This document shows, piece after piece, positions 10,500-18,355 of a DNA stretch of 24,929 bases. The notes beneath the pieces were generated by a model. The model was not told where the DNA came from. It did no database searches and saw only the letters and a list, made by a program, of their open reading frames with translations. The DNA is from PALSA-243 sp036268375 (lineage in GTDB: Bacteria; Acidobacteriota; Terriglobia; Bryobacterales; Bryobacteraceae). Where the stretch lies: the NCBI GenBank assembly GCA_036268375.1, contig DATAUH010000134.1:1-24929 (forward strand). Direction: 5' to 3'. The position numbers and the translations under genes are program-made. The first letter of the stretch is position 1, and each line of letters begins with the position of its first letter.

Positions 10500-11507
10500 C
10501 TATTTTATCAACTCGCCCAGCGAAGCTTCGTAGGGCGCGCGCGCCACGCCTTTTTCGGTGATGATCGCGCTCACATATCGCGCCGGAGTCACGTCAAAAG
10601 CCGGATTCTGCACCTCGGTTCCAGTCGGCGCCACCTGTTTCCCGAAGACGTGCGTCACCTCAGCCGAAGCCCGCTGCTCAATTGGGATCGCGTCCCCTGA
10701 AGCCAACGTCAAATCGAGCGTCGAAATGGGCGCCGCCACGTAAAACGGCACGTTGTTCTCTTTCGCCAGAACGGCCACTGAGTACGTGCCCACTTTGTTC
10801 GCTACATCGCCATTCGCCGCGATGCGATCCGCCCCGACCACGACGCATCCGATGCGCCCCGACTTCAAAAAATGCCCCGCCATATTGTCGGTGATCAACG
10901 TGGTCGCAATCGAATCCTGCTGCAGTTCCCAAACCGTCAACCGTGCACCCTGCAGAAACGGCCGCGTCTCATCCGCGAACACGTCGATTCGCTTACCTGC
11001 TTCCACCGCCGCGCGAATCACTCCCAACGCCGTGCCATAACCGGCAGTCGCCAACGCGCCTGCGTTGCAATGCGTCAGCACGGTCTTTCCGTCCGGCACC
11101 AGCGTCGCGCCGTTGCGCCCGATCGCCCGGCAAATCGCGATATCCTCCTCACGCACGCGCTTCGCCTCTTCCACCATGCGCTTCGCGATCTCTTCGGGCG
11201 ATTGCCCCGCCATCGAGGCGTGCAGCCGCTTCATCCGGTCGATCGCCCAAAACAGATTCACTGCCGTGGGACGCGTCCGCGCCAACGTGTCGCACACCAC
11301 ATCAAACGGAGCGCCTTCCAGAACTCCCAACGCTACTCCCATCGCCGCCGCCACGCCGATTGCGGGAGCCCCGCGTATGATCATGTCGCGAATCGCTGTC
11401 GCGACTTCCTGATACGTCCGGCACGTTACGAACTTTTCTTCGAGCGGCAGTCGCGTCTGATCGATCATCACCGCGGCATTGTCCACCCATTGAATGGTCT
11501 CGACCAT
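10500..11507 (-). CDS. mtnA: S-methyl-5-thioribose-1-phosphate isomerase
   Basis: A 335-residue enzyme of the methionine salvage pathway, converting methylthioribose-1-phosphate to methylthioribulose-1-phosphate. Signatures are RGAPAIGVAAAMGVALG (45-61), THCNAGALATAGYGTALGV (145-163) with catalytic Cys147, and GADRIAANGDVANKVGTY (225-242) with catalytic Asp227. The Cys-Asp spacing of 80 equals that of the Bacillus enzyme (C160/D240). The frame is open back to 11663, but the family start is the ATG at 11507, which overlaps the TAA of the CPBP gene as TAATG and indicates translational coupling. No SAM riboswitch is possible in this position, since the gene lies inside an operon. No other salvage gene is in the window. 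Confidence 0.96.
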   Translation of the reverse strand: MVETIQWVDNAAVMIDQTRLPLEEKFVTCRTYQEVATAIRDMIIRGAPAIGVAAAMGVALGVLEGAPFDVVCDTLARTRPTAVNLFWAIDRMKRLHASMAGQSPEEIAKRMVEEAKRVREEDIAICRAIGRNGATLVPDGKTVLTHCNAGALATAGYGTALGVIRAAVEAGKRIDVFADETRPFLQGARLTVWELQQDSIATTLITDNMAGHFLKSGRIGCVVVGADRIAANGDVANKVGTYSVAVLAKENNVPFYVAAPISTLDLTLASGDAIPIEQRASAEVTHVFGKQVAPTGTEVQNPAFDVTPARYVSAIITEKGVARAPYEASLGELIK

Positions 11508-12349
11508 TAATTCCCAAAATCCTTTCCCGCCGCAAAGGCGGCTACGAAAAAAAGCGCATTGTACGACGCGTGCATCAGCGCCGATGCCTTTGTCGATCCT
11601 GTAAGGTGCCGCATCACGCCAAAAGCAGCTCCGGCCATCGTCAGCAGCGCCACGTGAATCCACGAATTGCCGTACTCTTCGAAGTGCAGGAGTCCGAAGG
11701 GAATCGAGGTCAGCAGAATTCCGAAAGCCACGCCCAAACTGCGCACCAGCAGCGGTTGCAGAAAGCCTCGAAAGATCAACTCTTCGCCCACTGGCGCAAC
11801 CGTAACACCAAAAATCGCCATCGAAATCAGCGCTGCGCGGCCTTTCATCAGGTCCGTCAGAGGATTGGGTTCATTCGTCATGTGCACCAGCCCGCCGCCC
11901 AGCGCCACTAAGATCGCGGTCGCCATTCCGACGACCATGATCACGGCAGACGGGAGCCGCAGCGGCAACCAACCGAGCGATTGCCAGAATGGCCGGTCAT
12001 ACCACATGCGAAAAACTGCGCCCAGGGCCGCAAACATCAACACATAACCCAACAATTGCTCGGGCAAAATCTCGAAGGCTTCCGACGCGGGCTTGAAGTG
12101 AAAAAGCGCAAACACCGCCTTCACAGAAAACGCCCCCAGCAACAGCGCAATTGGCGCGGCGCCCAGAAAGATCAGCAGTTCGTGGTATCCCCAAAACGGT
12201 TCGCGCGGCGGAATCACTATCGGAGGCGCCTCGACGAATTCCGGTTGCAGCGCTTGCGCGAGTTCCGGTTGCGGCGTCTCGCCCAGTGGCTCTGGTGGCG
12301 TTTCTTGCGGGGGCTCCGGCTGCCACTCTTCCGGCGGGATATCGTTCAC
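11507..12349 (-). CDS. CPBP family intramembrane metalloprotease
   Basis: A 280-residue membrane protein (CAAX-prenyl-protease-like/bacteriocin-processing family). Residues 1-50 are proline- and glutamate-rich and probably cytosolic and disordered. Hydrophobic segments follow from about residue 55. The catalytic motifs are EELIFRGF (189-196), FGLLHF with His222, and MHASYN with His260 and Asn264, so all four conserved motifs appear intact. Members cleave membrane-bound substrates or act in immunity and export; the target here is unknown. The start is a GTG at 12349 that overlaps the upstream stop as GTGA; the gene overlaps mtnA by one base. Confidence 0.9.
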   Translation of the reverse strand: MNDIPPEEWQPEPPQETPPEPLGETPQPELAQALQPEFVEAPPIVIPPREPFWGYHELLIFLGAAPIALLLGAFSVKAVFALFHFKPASEAFEILPEQLLGYVLMFAALGAVFRMWYDRPFWQSLGWLPLRLPSAVIMVVGMATAILVALGGGLVHMTNEPNPLTDLMKGRAALISMAIFGVTVAPVGEELIFRGFLQPLLVRSLGVAFGILLTSIPFGLLHFEEYGNSWIHVALLTMAGAAFGVMRHLTGSTKASALMHASYNALFFVAAFAAGKDFGN

Positions 12350-13305
12350 TGGGCCCGCTCAATCAGCGCGGCCGCAAGCAGCGGAATCATCAATTCATGA
12401 TGTCCCGTGATGCTGTAGCCCTTACCGCCGCTTTGCGCGTGCGGCCGTTCCACCACATTCACGCGCGGCCGGTAATGTTGTAGAAAATCGAAGTTCGCCG
12501 TGGTGAAATTACCCAGCGGATGCCCCAGGTTTCGAACTGCCGAAACGGCTTTCAGAAATACCTCCGGCATCACCACCGCCGAGCCCACATTCAGATACAC
12601 GCCGCCCTCGTTCAGATCCTCCACCTGCGAGGCGAACAGCCGGAAGTCGCGGTGCGTGCTCTCGCCAATCGCCGCCGGGTCGGCCGCTGGGTGCGTGTGC
12701 GGCGTATCGGTTCCAATCGCCACGTGCACCGTCACCGGCGTCGCATTGCGATATGCGCCAAGCAGCAGACTCGCAGCCGCGTGTTTCGCCGGCGCAATCA
12801 GGTCCAGCCATCGACCCAGCGCCTCACCCATGCCGAGCCTCTCGGCCGCACCGCCCGCAATTGCGCGATTCATTTCGCGGCCGGTCTCTTCCGCCGAACC
12901 GAAGCGGCCGTCGGGCAAGACTGCTTCGACATCCTCGCTGGTATGGCCCGCCAGCGCGATCTCAAAATCATGTATCGACGCCGAGCCGTTCATCGCGAAC
13001 CCAGTCACAAATCCGCGCTGCATCAAATCGAGCAGCACCGGCGCCATGCCGCACTTGATCACGTGTCCGCCGAAGCCCCACAGGATCGCGCGCCGGTTCG
13101 CCCGCGCCTTCAATAGCGCGTCCACCACCGCGCGCAGCGAATCCCCCGCCAGAATCCGCGGCAATGAATCCAGCCACCCGGAAATTCCGCCGCCTTTTGC
13201 GTAAGGAATGGCGAAATCGGCGCTCTTCACCTTTCCACCGCGCTCCATCAGCGGCACCGTCTTCAGCCTGCTCAAATCCAGCGGTTCTTGGCTGTATCTG
13301 CTCAC
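12346..13305 (-). CDS. Conserved protein of unknown function in the uvrA operon
   Basis: A 319-residue soluble protein without signal peptide. It has highly ordered, enzyme-like motifs: WGFGGHVIKCGMAPVLLDLM at residues 76-95, AMNGSASIHDFEIALAGHTSEDV (104-126), and a later glycine-, histidine- and threonine-rich segment IGTDTPHTHPAADPAAIGES. Its C-terminal part contains YLNVGSAVVMPEVFLKA and NFTTANFDFLQHYRP. The alternating strands and glycines suggest a Rossmann-like alpha/beta fold, perhaps distantly like deoxyhypusine-synthase-type enzymes, but I cannot assign a reaction. Both neighbours overlap by 4 bases: its GTG start with the uvrA TGA (13302-13305), and its TGA with the CPBP GTG. This implies tight co-translation. 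Confidence 0.85.
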   Translation of the reverse strand: MSRYSQEPLDLSRLKTVPLMERGGKVKSADFAIPYAKGGGISGWLDSLPRILAGDSLRAVVDALLKARANRRAILWGFGGHVIKCGMAPVLLDLMQRGFVTGFAMNGSASIHDFEIALAGHTSEDVEAVLPDGRFGSAEETGREMNRAIAGGAAERLGMGEALGRWLDLIAPAKHAAASLLLGAYRNATPVTVHVAIGTDTPHTHPAADPAAIGESTHRDFRLFASQVEDLNEGGVYLNVGSAVVMPEVFLKAVSAVRNLGHPLGNFTTANFDFLQHYRPRVNVVERPHAQSGGKGYSITGHHELMIPLLAAALIERAQ

Positions 13306-16049
13306 GCCGCCCGCTCCTGTCCCAGTACTTTACGCAGCGCTTCCGCCGTATAGCTTTTCTTTGAGCGGCTCACCTGTTCGGGCGTTCCGCTCGCCACAAT
13401 CTTTCCCCCGTATTCGCCGCCATCCGGCCCCAGATCCACAATCCAGTCCGCCGATTTGATGATGTCCAGGTTGTGCTCGATCACCACCACAGTGTTGCCT
13501 AAATCCACCAGCCGCTGCAGAACATCCAGCAGCTTCCGCACATCGTCGAAGTGCAATCCCGTCGTCGGTTCATCCAACAGATAAAACGTGCGTCCCGTCT
13601 GCCGCTTGCTCAATTCCTTGGCCAGTTTGATCCGCTGCGCCTCGCCGCCCGAAAGCGTCGTCGACGATTGTCCCAGCTTCACATACCCCAAGCCGACATC
13701 GTTCAGCGTCTGCAACTTCGTCCGGATCTGCGGCAGGTTCTCCATCAATGGCAGCGCCTGCTCCACGGTGGCGTCCAGCATATCCGCGATGGAATAGCCT
13801 TTGAACTTGACCTGCAGCGTTTCATGATTGTACCGGCGCCCCCGGCAAACGTCGCAGGTTACGTACACGTCAGGCAGAAAATTCATCTCGATCCGCTTCA
13901 GCCCGTCGCCCTGGCACGCTTCGCAACGCCCGCCCTTTACGTTGAAACTGAAACGCCCCGGCTTGTATCCGCGCTCGCGCGACTCCGGCAGCATCGCGTA
14001 CAGATCGCGAATCAGCGTGAACAGCCCGGTGTAAGTCGCAGGATTAGACCGCGGCGTGCGCCCAATCGCCGCCTGATCGATTCGAATCACCTTATCCAGA
14101 TGCTCGATCCCTTCGATAGACTCGTGCGCGCCCGGCTCGTCGTGCGATCCGTAAATCTCGCGCGCCAACGATCGGTACACAATTTCGTTGACCAGCGTCG
14201 ATTTGCCGCTGCCCGACACGCCCGTCACCACCGTCAGAATGCCTAGAGGAATCTCCAGGTCCACTTGCTTTAAGTTATGCTCGGTCGCGCCGCGCACCAC
14301 CAGTTTTTTCTCGCCGCCCTTGCGCCGCGACTCCGGCACCGGAATCACCATCTCGCCCGAAAGATACTTTCCCGTCAGCGACGCGCCGTTCTGCGCGATC
14401 GCCTGCGGCGTTCCCTGCGCCACCAGTTCTCCACCCAACCGTCCGGCGCCCGGACCAAGATCGATCACGTAGTCCGCACGCTCAATCGTCTCCGCATCGT
14501 GCTCCACCACCAGCACCGTGTTGCCCATGTCGCGCAACCGCGTCAACGTTTCGAGCAGCCGCCCGTTGTCGCGCGGATGTAGCCCGATTGAAGGCTCGTC
14601 CAGTACATACAACACGCCCCGCAACTTCGACCCGATCTGCGTTGCCAGCCGTATGCGCTGCGCCTCTCCGCCCGAAAGCGTCGCTGCCGAGCGCTCCAGG
14701 CTCAGGTAGTCCAAACCCACCGCGGACAAAAATTCCAAACGCCGCCGAATCTCATCCAGCACGCGTCCTGCGATCAGCGTTTCGCGTTCGTTGAACTCCC
14801 AGTTCCGCGCCGTCATCAGCGCGCGTGAAATCGAAAGCCCGGTAAAGTCGGCAATTGTGAAGTTCTTCACCCGCACCGCCAGGCCCGCGGCGCGCAGGCG
14901 CTTGCCGTGGCACACCGGGCATTCCTGTGGCGACATGTAGTCCGTCAACCACTCGCGGTACGAGTCGGAGTTGTTGTCGTAGTTTTCCTGCAGCGCCGCC
15001 ATCACCTCTTCCAGCACCTTGTCCTGCGCCTTCGCCGCCAGCTTCTCGAAGGGCTTCTTCAGGTCGATGCGATTCTGCTTCGCTACCGCGGCGACCCGTT
15101 GCTCCACCGTCCACGATCCCCCGCCTGGTCCCAGCCCGCCGTCAAACAGTGGTTTACTGGCGTCCACGATAATCTTCACCGGATCAAACGTCCAGATGTT
15201 GCCCAGGCCGTGGCACTCCTCACAAGCGCCATACGGGCTGTTGAACGAAAATGAGCGCGGCTCCAGCGCCGGAATGCTGGTGCCGCACTCCGTGCACGCC
15301 AGCTTCTGCGAATACAGCCGCTCTTCGCCATTCACAATCGAAATCAGCACCAGCCCTTCCGCCAATTTCGTCGCCACGTCGATCGATTTCTGCAATCGAT
15401 CCTGAATCCCCGGCTTCACCAACAGCCTGTCGACGACTACTTCAATCGTGTGATTGCGGCGCTTGTCGAGCGGCGGCATGCGATCGTCCAGCGTATACAA
15501 CACGCCGTCGATTCGCACGCGCTCAAATCCCAGCCGCGCAAACTTCTCCAACTCCTTCTTGTATTCGCCCTTGCGTCCACGCACCACTGGCGCCATCACC
15601 ATGATGCGGTCGTCCGGTCGCAGCGCCATCACATGCTGCAGAATCTGCTCCGTGGTCTGCCGCGAAATTTCGTTGCCGCACAGCGGGCAATGCGGCACGC
15701 CGATCGAGGAGTACAGCAGTCGCAGATAGTCGTAGATCTCCGTGATGGTACCCACGGTCGAGCGCGGACTACGGCTTGTGGTTTTTTGCTCAATTGAGAT
15801 TGCCGGGCTCAATCCGTCGATCGAATCCACGTCCGGACGCTCCATCTGATCCAGAAACTGGCGCGCGTAAGTCGAAAGCGTCTCCACGTAACGCCGCTGG
15901 CCCTCAGCGTAAATCGTGTCAAATGCTAGAGATGACTTGCCAGACCCGCTCAGCCCCGTAATCACCGTCAAGCTGTTGCGCGGCACCTCCACATCGATAT
16001 TCTTCAGGTTGTGCTGGCGTGCACCATGTACAGTAATACGGTCAATCAT
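13302..16049 (-). CDS. uvrA: UvrABC excinuclease subunit A
   Basis: A 915-residue ATPase that recognises bulky DNA lesions and loads UvrB in nucleotide excision repair. Walker A GLSGSGKSSLAF is near residue 32. The zinc sites include CPLCG, CTECG paired with CEECHGLG, CPVCHGKR, and the C-terminal GGRCEACQGDG with CDVCRGRRY. The first signature is LSGGEAQRIRLATQ with LDEPSIGLHPRD. The second nucleotide site has GVSGSGKSTLVNE, LSGGEAQRIKLAKEL and LDEPTTGLHFDD. The start is the ATG at 16049 (MIDRITVHGARQHNLKNID), matching the family; an upstream TTG at 16112 would add 21 unlikely residues. There is no Shine-Dalgarno sequence before the ATG. It is the first gene of the overlapping run that reaches mtnA. 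Confidence 0.98.
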   Translation of the reverse strand: MIDRITVHGARQHNLKNIDVEVPRNSLTVITGLSGSGKSSLAFDTIYAEGQRRYVETLSTYARQFLDQMERPDVDSIDGLSPAISIEQKTTSRSPRSTVGTITEIYDYLRLLYSSIGVPHCPLCGNEISRQTTEQILQHVMALRPDDRIMVMAPVVRGRKGEYKKELEKFARLGFERVRIDGVLYTLDDRMPPLDKRRNHTIEVVVDRLLVKPGIQDRLQKSIDVATKLAEGLVLISIVNGEERLYSQKLACTECGTSIPALEPRSFSFNSPYGACEECHGLGNIWTFDPVKIIVDASKPLFDGGLGPGGGSWTVEQRVAAVAKQNRIDLKKPFEKLAAKAQDKVLEEVMAALQENYDNNSDSYREWLTDYMSPQECPVCHGKRLRAAGLAVRVKNFTIADFTGLSISRALMTARNWEFNERETLIAGRVLDEIRRRLEFLSAVGLDYLSLERSAATLSGGEAQRIRLATQIGSKLRGVLYVLDEPSIGLHPRDNGRLLETLTRLRDMGNTVLVVEHDAETIERADYVIDLGPGAGRLGGELVAQGTPQAIAQNGASLTGKYLSGEMVIPVPESRRKGGEKKLVVRGATEHNLKQVDLEIPLGILTVVTGVSGSGKSTLVNEIVYRSLAREIYGSHDEPGAHESIEGIEHLDKVIRIDQAAIGRTPRSNPATYTGLFTLIRDLYAMLPESRERGYKPGRFSFNVKGGRCEACQGDGLKRIEMNFLPDVYVTCDVCRGRRYNHETLQVKFKGYSIADMLDATVEQALPLMENLPQIRTKLQTLNDVGLGYVKLGQSSTTLSGGEAQRIKLAKELSKRQTGRTFYLLDEPTTGLHFDDVRKLLDVLQRLVDLGNTVVVIEHNLDIIKSADWIVDLGPDGGEYGGKIVASGTPEQVSRSKKSYTAEALRKVLGQERAA

Positions 16050-16053
16050 AGGG

Positions 16054-16070
16054 GTTATAAGACGTATAAC
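16054..16070. promoter_or_regulatory. Inverted TATAAC repeat just upstream of uvrA
   Basis: GTTATA (16054-16059) and TATAAC (16065-16070) are perfect inverted 6-mers separated by 5 bases. On the minus strand the uvrA-proximal arm reads TATAAC, 4 bases before the ATG, and an overlapping TATACG lies 13 bases before it. Either could be the uvrA -10 box, and the pair could be an operator. Confidence 0.4.
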
Positions 16071-16094
16071 GGGCGGTAGTTCTATTTTCGCCCG
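16070..16094. promoter_or_regulatory. Inverted repeat between uvrA and the zinc-ribbon gene
   Basis: CGGGCG (16070-16075) and CGCCCG (16089-16094) flank a 13-base AT-rich loop. It lies between two divergent genes, as does the repeat at 9496-9522, which also has a 13-base AT-rich spacer. It is a possible operator. Confidence 0.3.
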
Positions 16095-16095
16095 A

Positions 16096-16125
16096 TTGTG
16101 CGCTGTGAGCAAATTGGGGTATAAC
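16096..16125 (+). promoter_or_regulatory. Candidate promoter of the cysteine-rich protein gene
   Basis: TTGTGC (16096-16101) and TATAAC (16120-16125) are spaced 18 bases apart. Transcription would be expected to start about 6-7 bases after the -10 box, which is at or next to the GTG at 16132, giving a leaderless message. Confidence 0.45.
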
Positions 16126-16131
16126 GAGTTT

Positions 16132-16593
16132 GTGAAAAAATGCGGCCGTTGCGGTGGTAAACTGCGGCGGATCCATCGTACATTTTTCGAGCGGCTTAGC
16201 TATATGGCTAAGTACCGCTGCAAGGAGTGTCATAGCCTTGAAACTCTACCCCGTCCGTATCGTTTTCACTTCGGCGGCCGTTGCCGCTGTCATCGCTGTG
16301 GTACCTATCGCATCAGTCGTTTGAAGGGCCGCGACCGAATCGATCCCATGGAGTCAGGTCTGCTGAACCTTTGCGAGCGGCTGGCCGGCGGAAAGCTTTA
16401 TCACTGCAAGTTCTGCCGCATCCAGTTCTGGGATCGCCGCGAATGGATTCCCATGGCGTCCGCTGCTCAAACTGTTGAAGCCGCGCCCAAAGCCGCGCGA
16501 GAGTCCGCCTCTACAACTCAGTCTTCCACGGCCGCCCCGCCCAGCGTTTCAAGCGTCCAGCCGATTCCCACGCCTGGTCACTCCGTTTTATAA
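16132..16593 (+). CDS. Cysteine-rich zinc-ribbon-like protein of unknown function
   Basis: About 153 residues from the GTG at 16132; GTG 16105 and TTG 16114 are other in-frame starts. Four CxxC knuckles (Cys4/7, 30/33, 53/56 and 92/95) could bind two zinc ions. The core also has the basic motif GRDRIDPM and the closing segment LYHCKFCRIQFWDRRE. The last 45 residues are a low-complexity Ala/Ser/Thr/Pro tail. It has no membrane segment or signal. The frame stays open to 15916, but that part is antisense to conserved uvrA sequence, so I reject it. The gene is divergent from uvrA and overlaps the SDR gene tail-to-tail by 16 bases. Nucleic-acid or protein binding is an inference from the zinc knuckles. 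Confidence 0.78.
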   Translation: MKKCGRCGGKLRRIHRTFFERLSYMAKYRCKECHSLETLPRPYRFHFGGRCRCHRCGTYRISRLKGRDRIDPMESGLLNLCERLAGGKLYHCKFCRIQFWDRREWIPMASAAQTVEAAPKAARESASTTQSSTAAPPSVSSVQPIPTPGHSVL

Positions 16594-17354
16594 GGCCACT
16601 GCGGATGCGTCATTAGTCCGCCGTCCACCCATAGCGTCTGCCCGGTGATGAATCCCGCTTCCGCGCTTGCGAAAAACGCTACTGCTTGCGCCACATCAAG
16701 CGGTTGCCCCACCCGCGCCAGCGGCGTCAGCCCCGCCCACGTGGCGGCGTAATCCGGCGCTTCCGATTTCGTACGCTCAATCTCGATCGCGCCCGGCGCC
16801 ACGCAATTCACGGTGATGCGATGCGGCCCAAATTCCATCGCCGCCACCTTCGTGAACATTTCGATGCCGCCCTTGCTCGCCGTGTATGCGCTCAGCATCG
16901 GAAACGGGGCCTTGTTGCAGCCCGACCCTATATTGATGATTCGGCCGCCGCCGCGCGCCATCATGTGCCTTGCCGCGTGCTGCGTACACAGAAAGCAGCC
17001 CTTCAAATTGGTGTCGATCACCCGGTCCCACTGCTCTTCCGTCACGTCCACCAACGGTCCCCACACCTGCGTGCCCGCATTGTTTACCAAAATGTCCAGC
17101 CCCGCGAACCGGTTCAGCGTTTCGCTAAACATTCGCGACGCCTCGGCAGCGCTTCCTACGTTGGCCTGCACCGCCGCAGCCTCTCCGCCGAATTCCTGAA
17201 TCTCGCGAACTGCCGCATCCGCCCCACTCGCATCCGAAAAATAGTTCACCGCCACCTTTGCGCCCCGCCGCGCCAACTCAATCGCGATCGCCTTTCCGAT
17301 GCCTTTGCTCGCGCCCGTTACCAATGCGCATTTCGATTCGAGTGGAAGCGCCAT
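16578..17354 (-). CDS. SDR family NAD(P)-dependent oxidoreductase (FabG/glucose-dehydrogenase-like)
   Basis: A 258-residue classical short-chain dehydrogenase. The cofactor motif TGASKGIG is at 13-20, NNAG at 91-94, and the catalytic Ser144, Tyr157 and Lys161 (YTASK) are all present. PGAI at 187-190 and the C-terminal GQTLWVDGG segment also fit. The Asn after the second strand (AVNYFSDASGAD) hints at NADP use as in FabG-like enzymes. The substrate cannot be deduced, since FabG-like, glucose-1-dehydrogenase and other alcohol dehydrogenases share this pattern. The ATG at 17354 shares the tetramer CATG with the oppositely oriented ATG at 17353. The stop lies inside the 3' end of the convergent zinc-ribbon gene. 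Confidence 0.92.
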   Translation of the reverse strand: MALPLESKCALVTGASKGIGKAIAIELARRGAKVAVNYFSDASGADAAVREIQEFGGEAAAVQANVGSAAEASRMFSETLNRFAGLDILVNNAGTQVWGPLVDVTEEQWDRVIDTNLKGCFLCTQHAARHMMARGGGRIINIGSGCNKAPFPMLSAYTASKGGIEMFTKVAAMEFGPHRITVNCVAPGAIEIERTKSEAPDYAATWAGLTPLARVGQPLDVAQAVAFFASAEAGFITGQTLWVDGGLMTHPQWPYKTE

Positions 17355-18330
17355 GCTGTTAGAGTGGCATAAGCGCGTTCGCCGCGCCGCTCATCCGGAG
17401 GCCTGTCGATTCTTGCGTTTCACCGCCGAAGCACAGGACGTGGGAAAACGGCTTGATTTCGCGCTGCAGCAGCGAATGCCCGAATACAGCCGCTCGCGCA
17501 TTCAGCAGTGGATCAAAGCAGGCCGTGCCTCCGTCAATGGCGTTGCCGCGAAGCCATCATACGTCGTCCACCCCGCCGACGAGATTCACATCGAGCCCGG
17601 CGAAGCGCCGCCGCTTCGCGCCTCTGCCGAAGACATTCCGTTGGTTGTGTTGTACGAAGACGCCGATCTGGTTGCGATCGATAAGCCCGCCGGCATGGTC
17701 GTACACGCCGGAGCCGGCGTGCACCAGGGCACCGTCGTCAACGCTCTGCTGCATCGTTTCGAATCTCTTTCGAATGTCGGCGGACCGCTGCGCCCCGGCA
17801 TCGTTCATCGCCTGGACCGCTACACTAGCGGCGTTCTTCTCGTCGCAAAGCATGACGCCGCGCATCGCAATCTGGCCGCGCAATTCGCCGGCCGCCAAGT
17901 CGAAAAGGTCTACCTCGCGCTCGCCCATGGCCGCTTTGAGCGCCCCACTGGACGTATCGAACGCCCCATCGCCCGCGACCCCATTCGCCGCATTCGCATG
18001 ACCGCGCGCCTCAACACCGGCCGCGCCGCCTGGTCCGAATATCGCGTGCTCCGCCAGTTTGCGCGGTTCGCTTTCGTCGAAGTTCGCATCGGTACCGGCC
18101 GTACGCATCAGATCCGCGTTCACCTTTCAAGCATCGGGCACGCCATCGCCGGCGACACGCTCTATGGCGCGCCTGACCGCACTCCGGGAATGCCTCCACT
18201 CGGCCGCTACTTTCTGCACGCCCACCGCATTCGCTTTCGTCTGCCTTCGACAGGTGAGCCGAAAGATATCGTGTCGGAGTTGCCTGCAGAGCTGGAAAAT
18301 TGGATTTCAGCGTTGGACCGTTCGGTATAA
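17353..18330 (+). CDS. rluD: RluA/RluD-family pseudouridine synthase
   Basis: Isomerises uridines in rRNA or tRNA to pseudouridine. From the ATG at 17353 the protein has 325 residues: an S4 RNA-binding domain at about 30-85 (RLDFALQQRMPEYSRSRIQQ), then the catalytic domain with HRLDR at 152-156 (catalytic Asp155) and GTGRTHQIRVHL. The family assignment is firm; the choice of RluD over RluA or RluC is not. The start is uncertain. The ATG at 17353 has GGAAG 4 bases upstream but overlaps the SDR start codon. A TTG at 17413 has GGAGG (17397-17401) 11 bases upstream and begins at LRFTAEAQD, closer to usual family N-termini. The stop TAA lies inside a TATAAT box of the next gene. Confidence 0.93.
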   Translation: MLLEWHKRVRRAAHPEACRFLRFTAEAQDVGKRLDFALQQRMPEYSRSRIQQWIKAGRASVNGVAAKPSYVVHPADEIHIEPGEAPPLRASAEDIPLVVLYEDADLVAIDKPAGMVVHAGAGVHQGTVVNALLHRFESLSNVGGPLRPGIVHRLDRYTSGVLLVAKHDAAHRNLAAQFAGRQVEKVYLALAHGRFERPTGRIERPIARDPIRRIRMTARLNTGRAAWSEYRVLRQFARFAFVEVRIGTGRTHQIRVHLSSIGHAIAGDTLYGAPDRTPGMPPLGRYFLHAHRIRFRLPSTGEPKDIVSELPAELENWISALDRSV

Positions 18331-18347
18331 TCCAGAACGGTATAATC
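18323..18347 (+). promoter_or_regulatory. Two direct repeats, each with a TATAAT box, before the VWFA gene
   Basis: CGGTATAATC occurs at 18323-18332 and again at 18338-18347, a 15-base period. Each copy holds a perfect TATAAT (18326-18331 and 18341-18346). The first includes the RluD stop codon. The ATG at 18356 starts 9 bases after the second box and no Shine-Dalgarno sequence is present. No good -35 element is visible at standard spacing from either box. Confidence 0.55.
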
Positions 18348-18355
18348 AGTACATT

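Noticed and set aside
10491..11560. SAM riboswitch or other leader RNA for mtnA
   Set aside because: The gene overlaps its upstream neighbour by one base, so there is no leader for a riboswitch.
11508..11663. Longer start for mtnA
   Set aside because: The extra 52 residues are an off-frame reading of the CPBP gene. The ATG at 11507 matches the family start and forms a TAATG overlap.
15916..16131. N-terminal extension of the cysteine-rich protein into uvrA
   Set aside because: It is antisense to the conserved first domain of UvrA, and the extension has no protein-like features.
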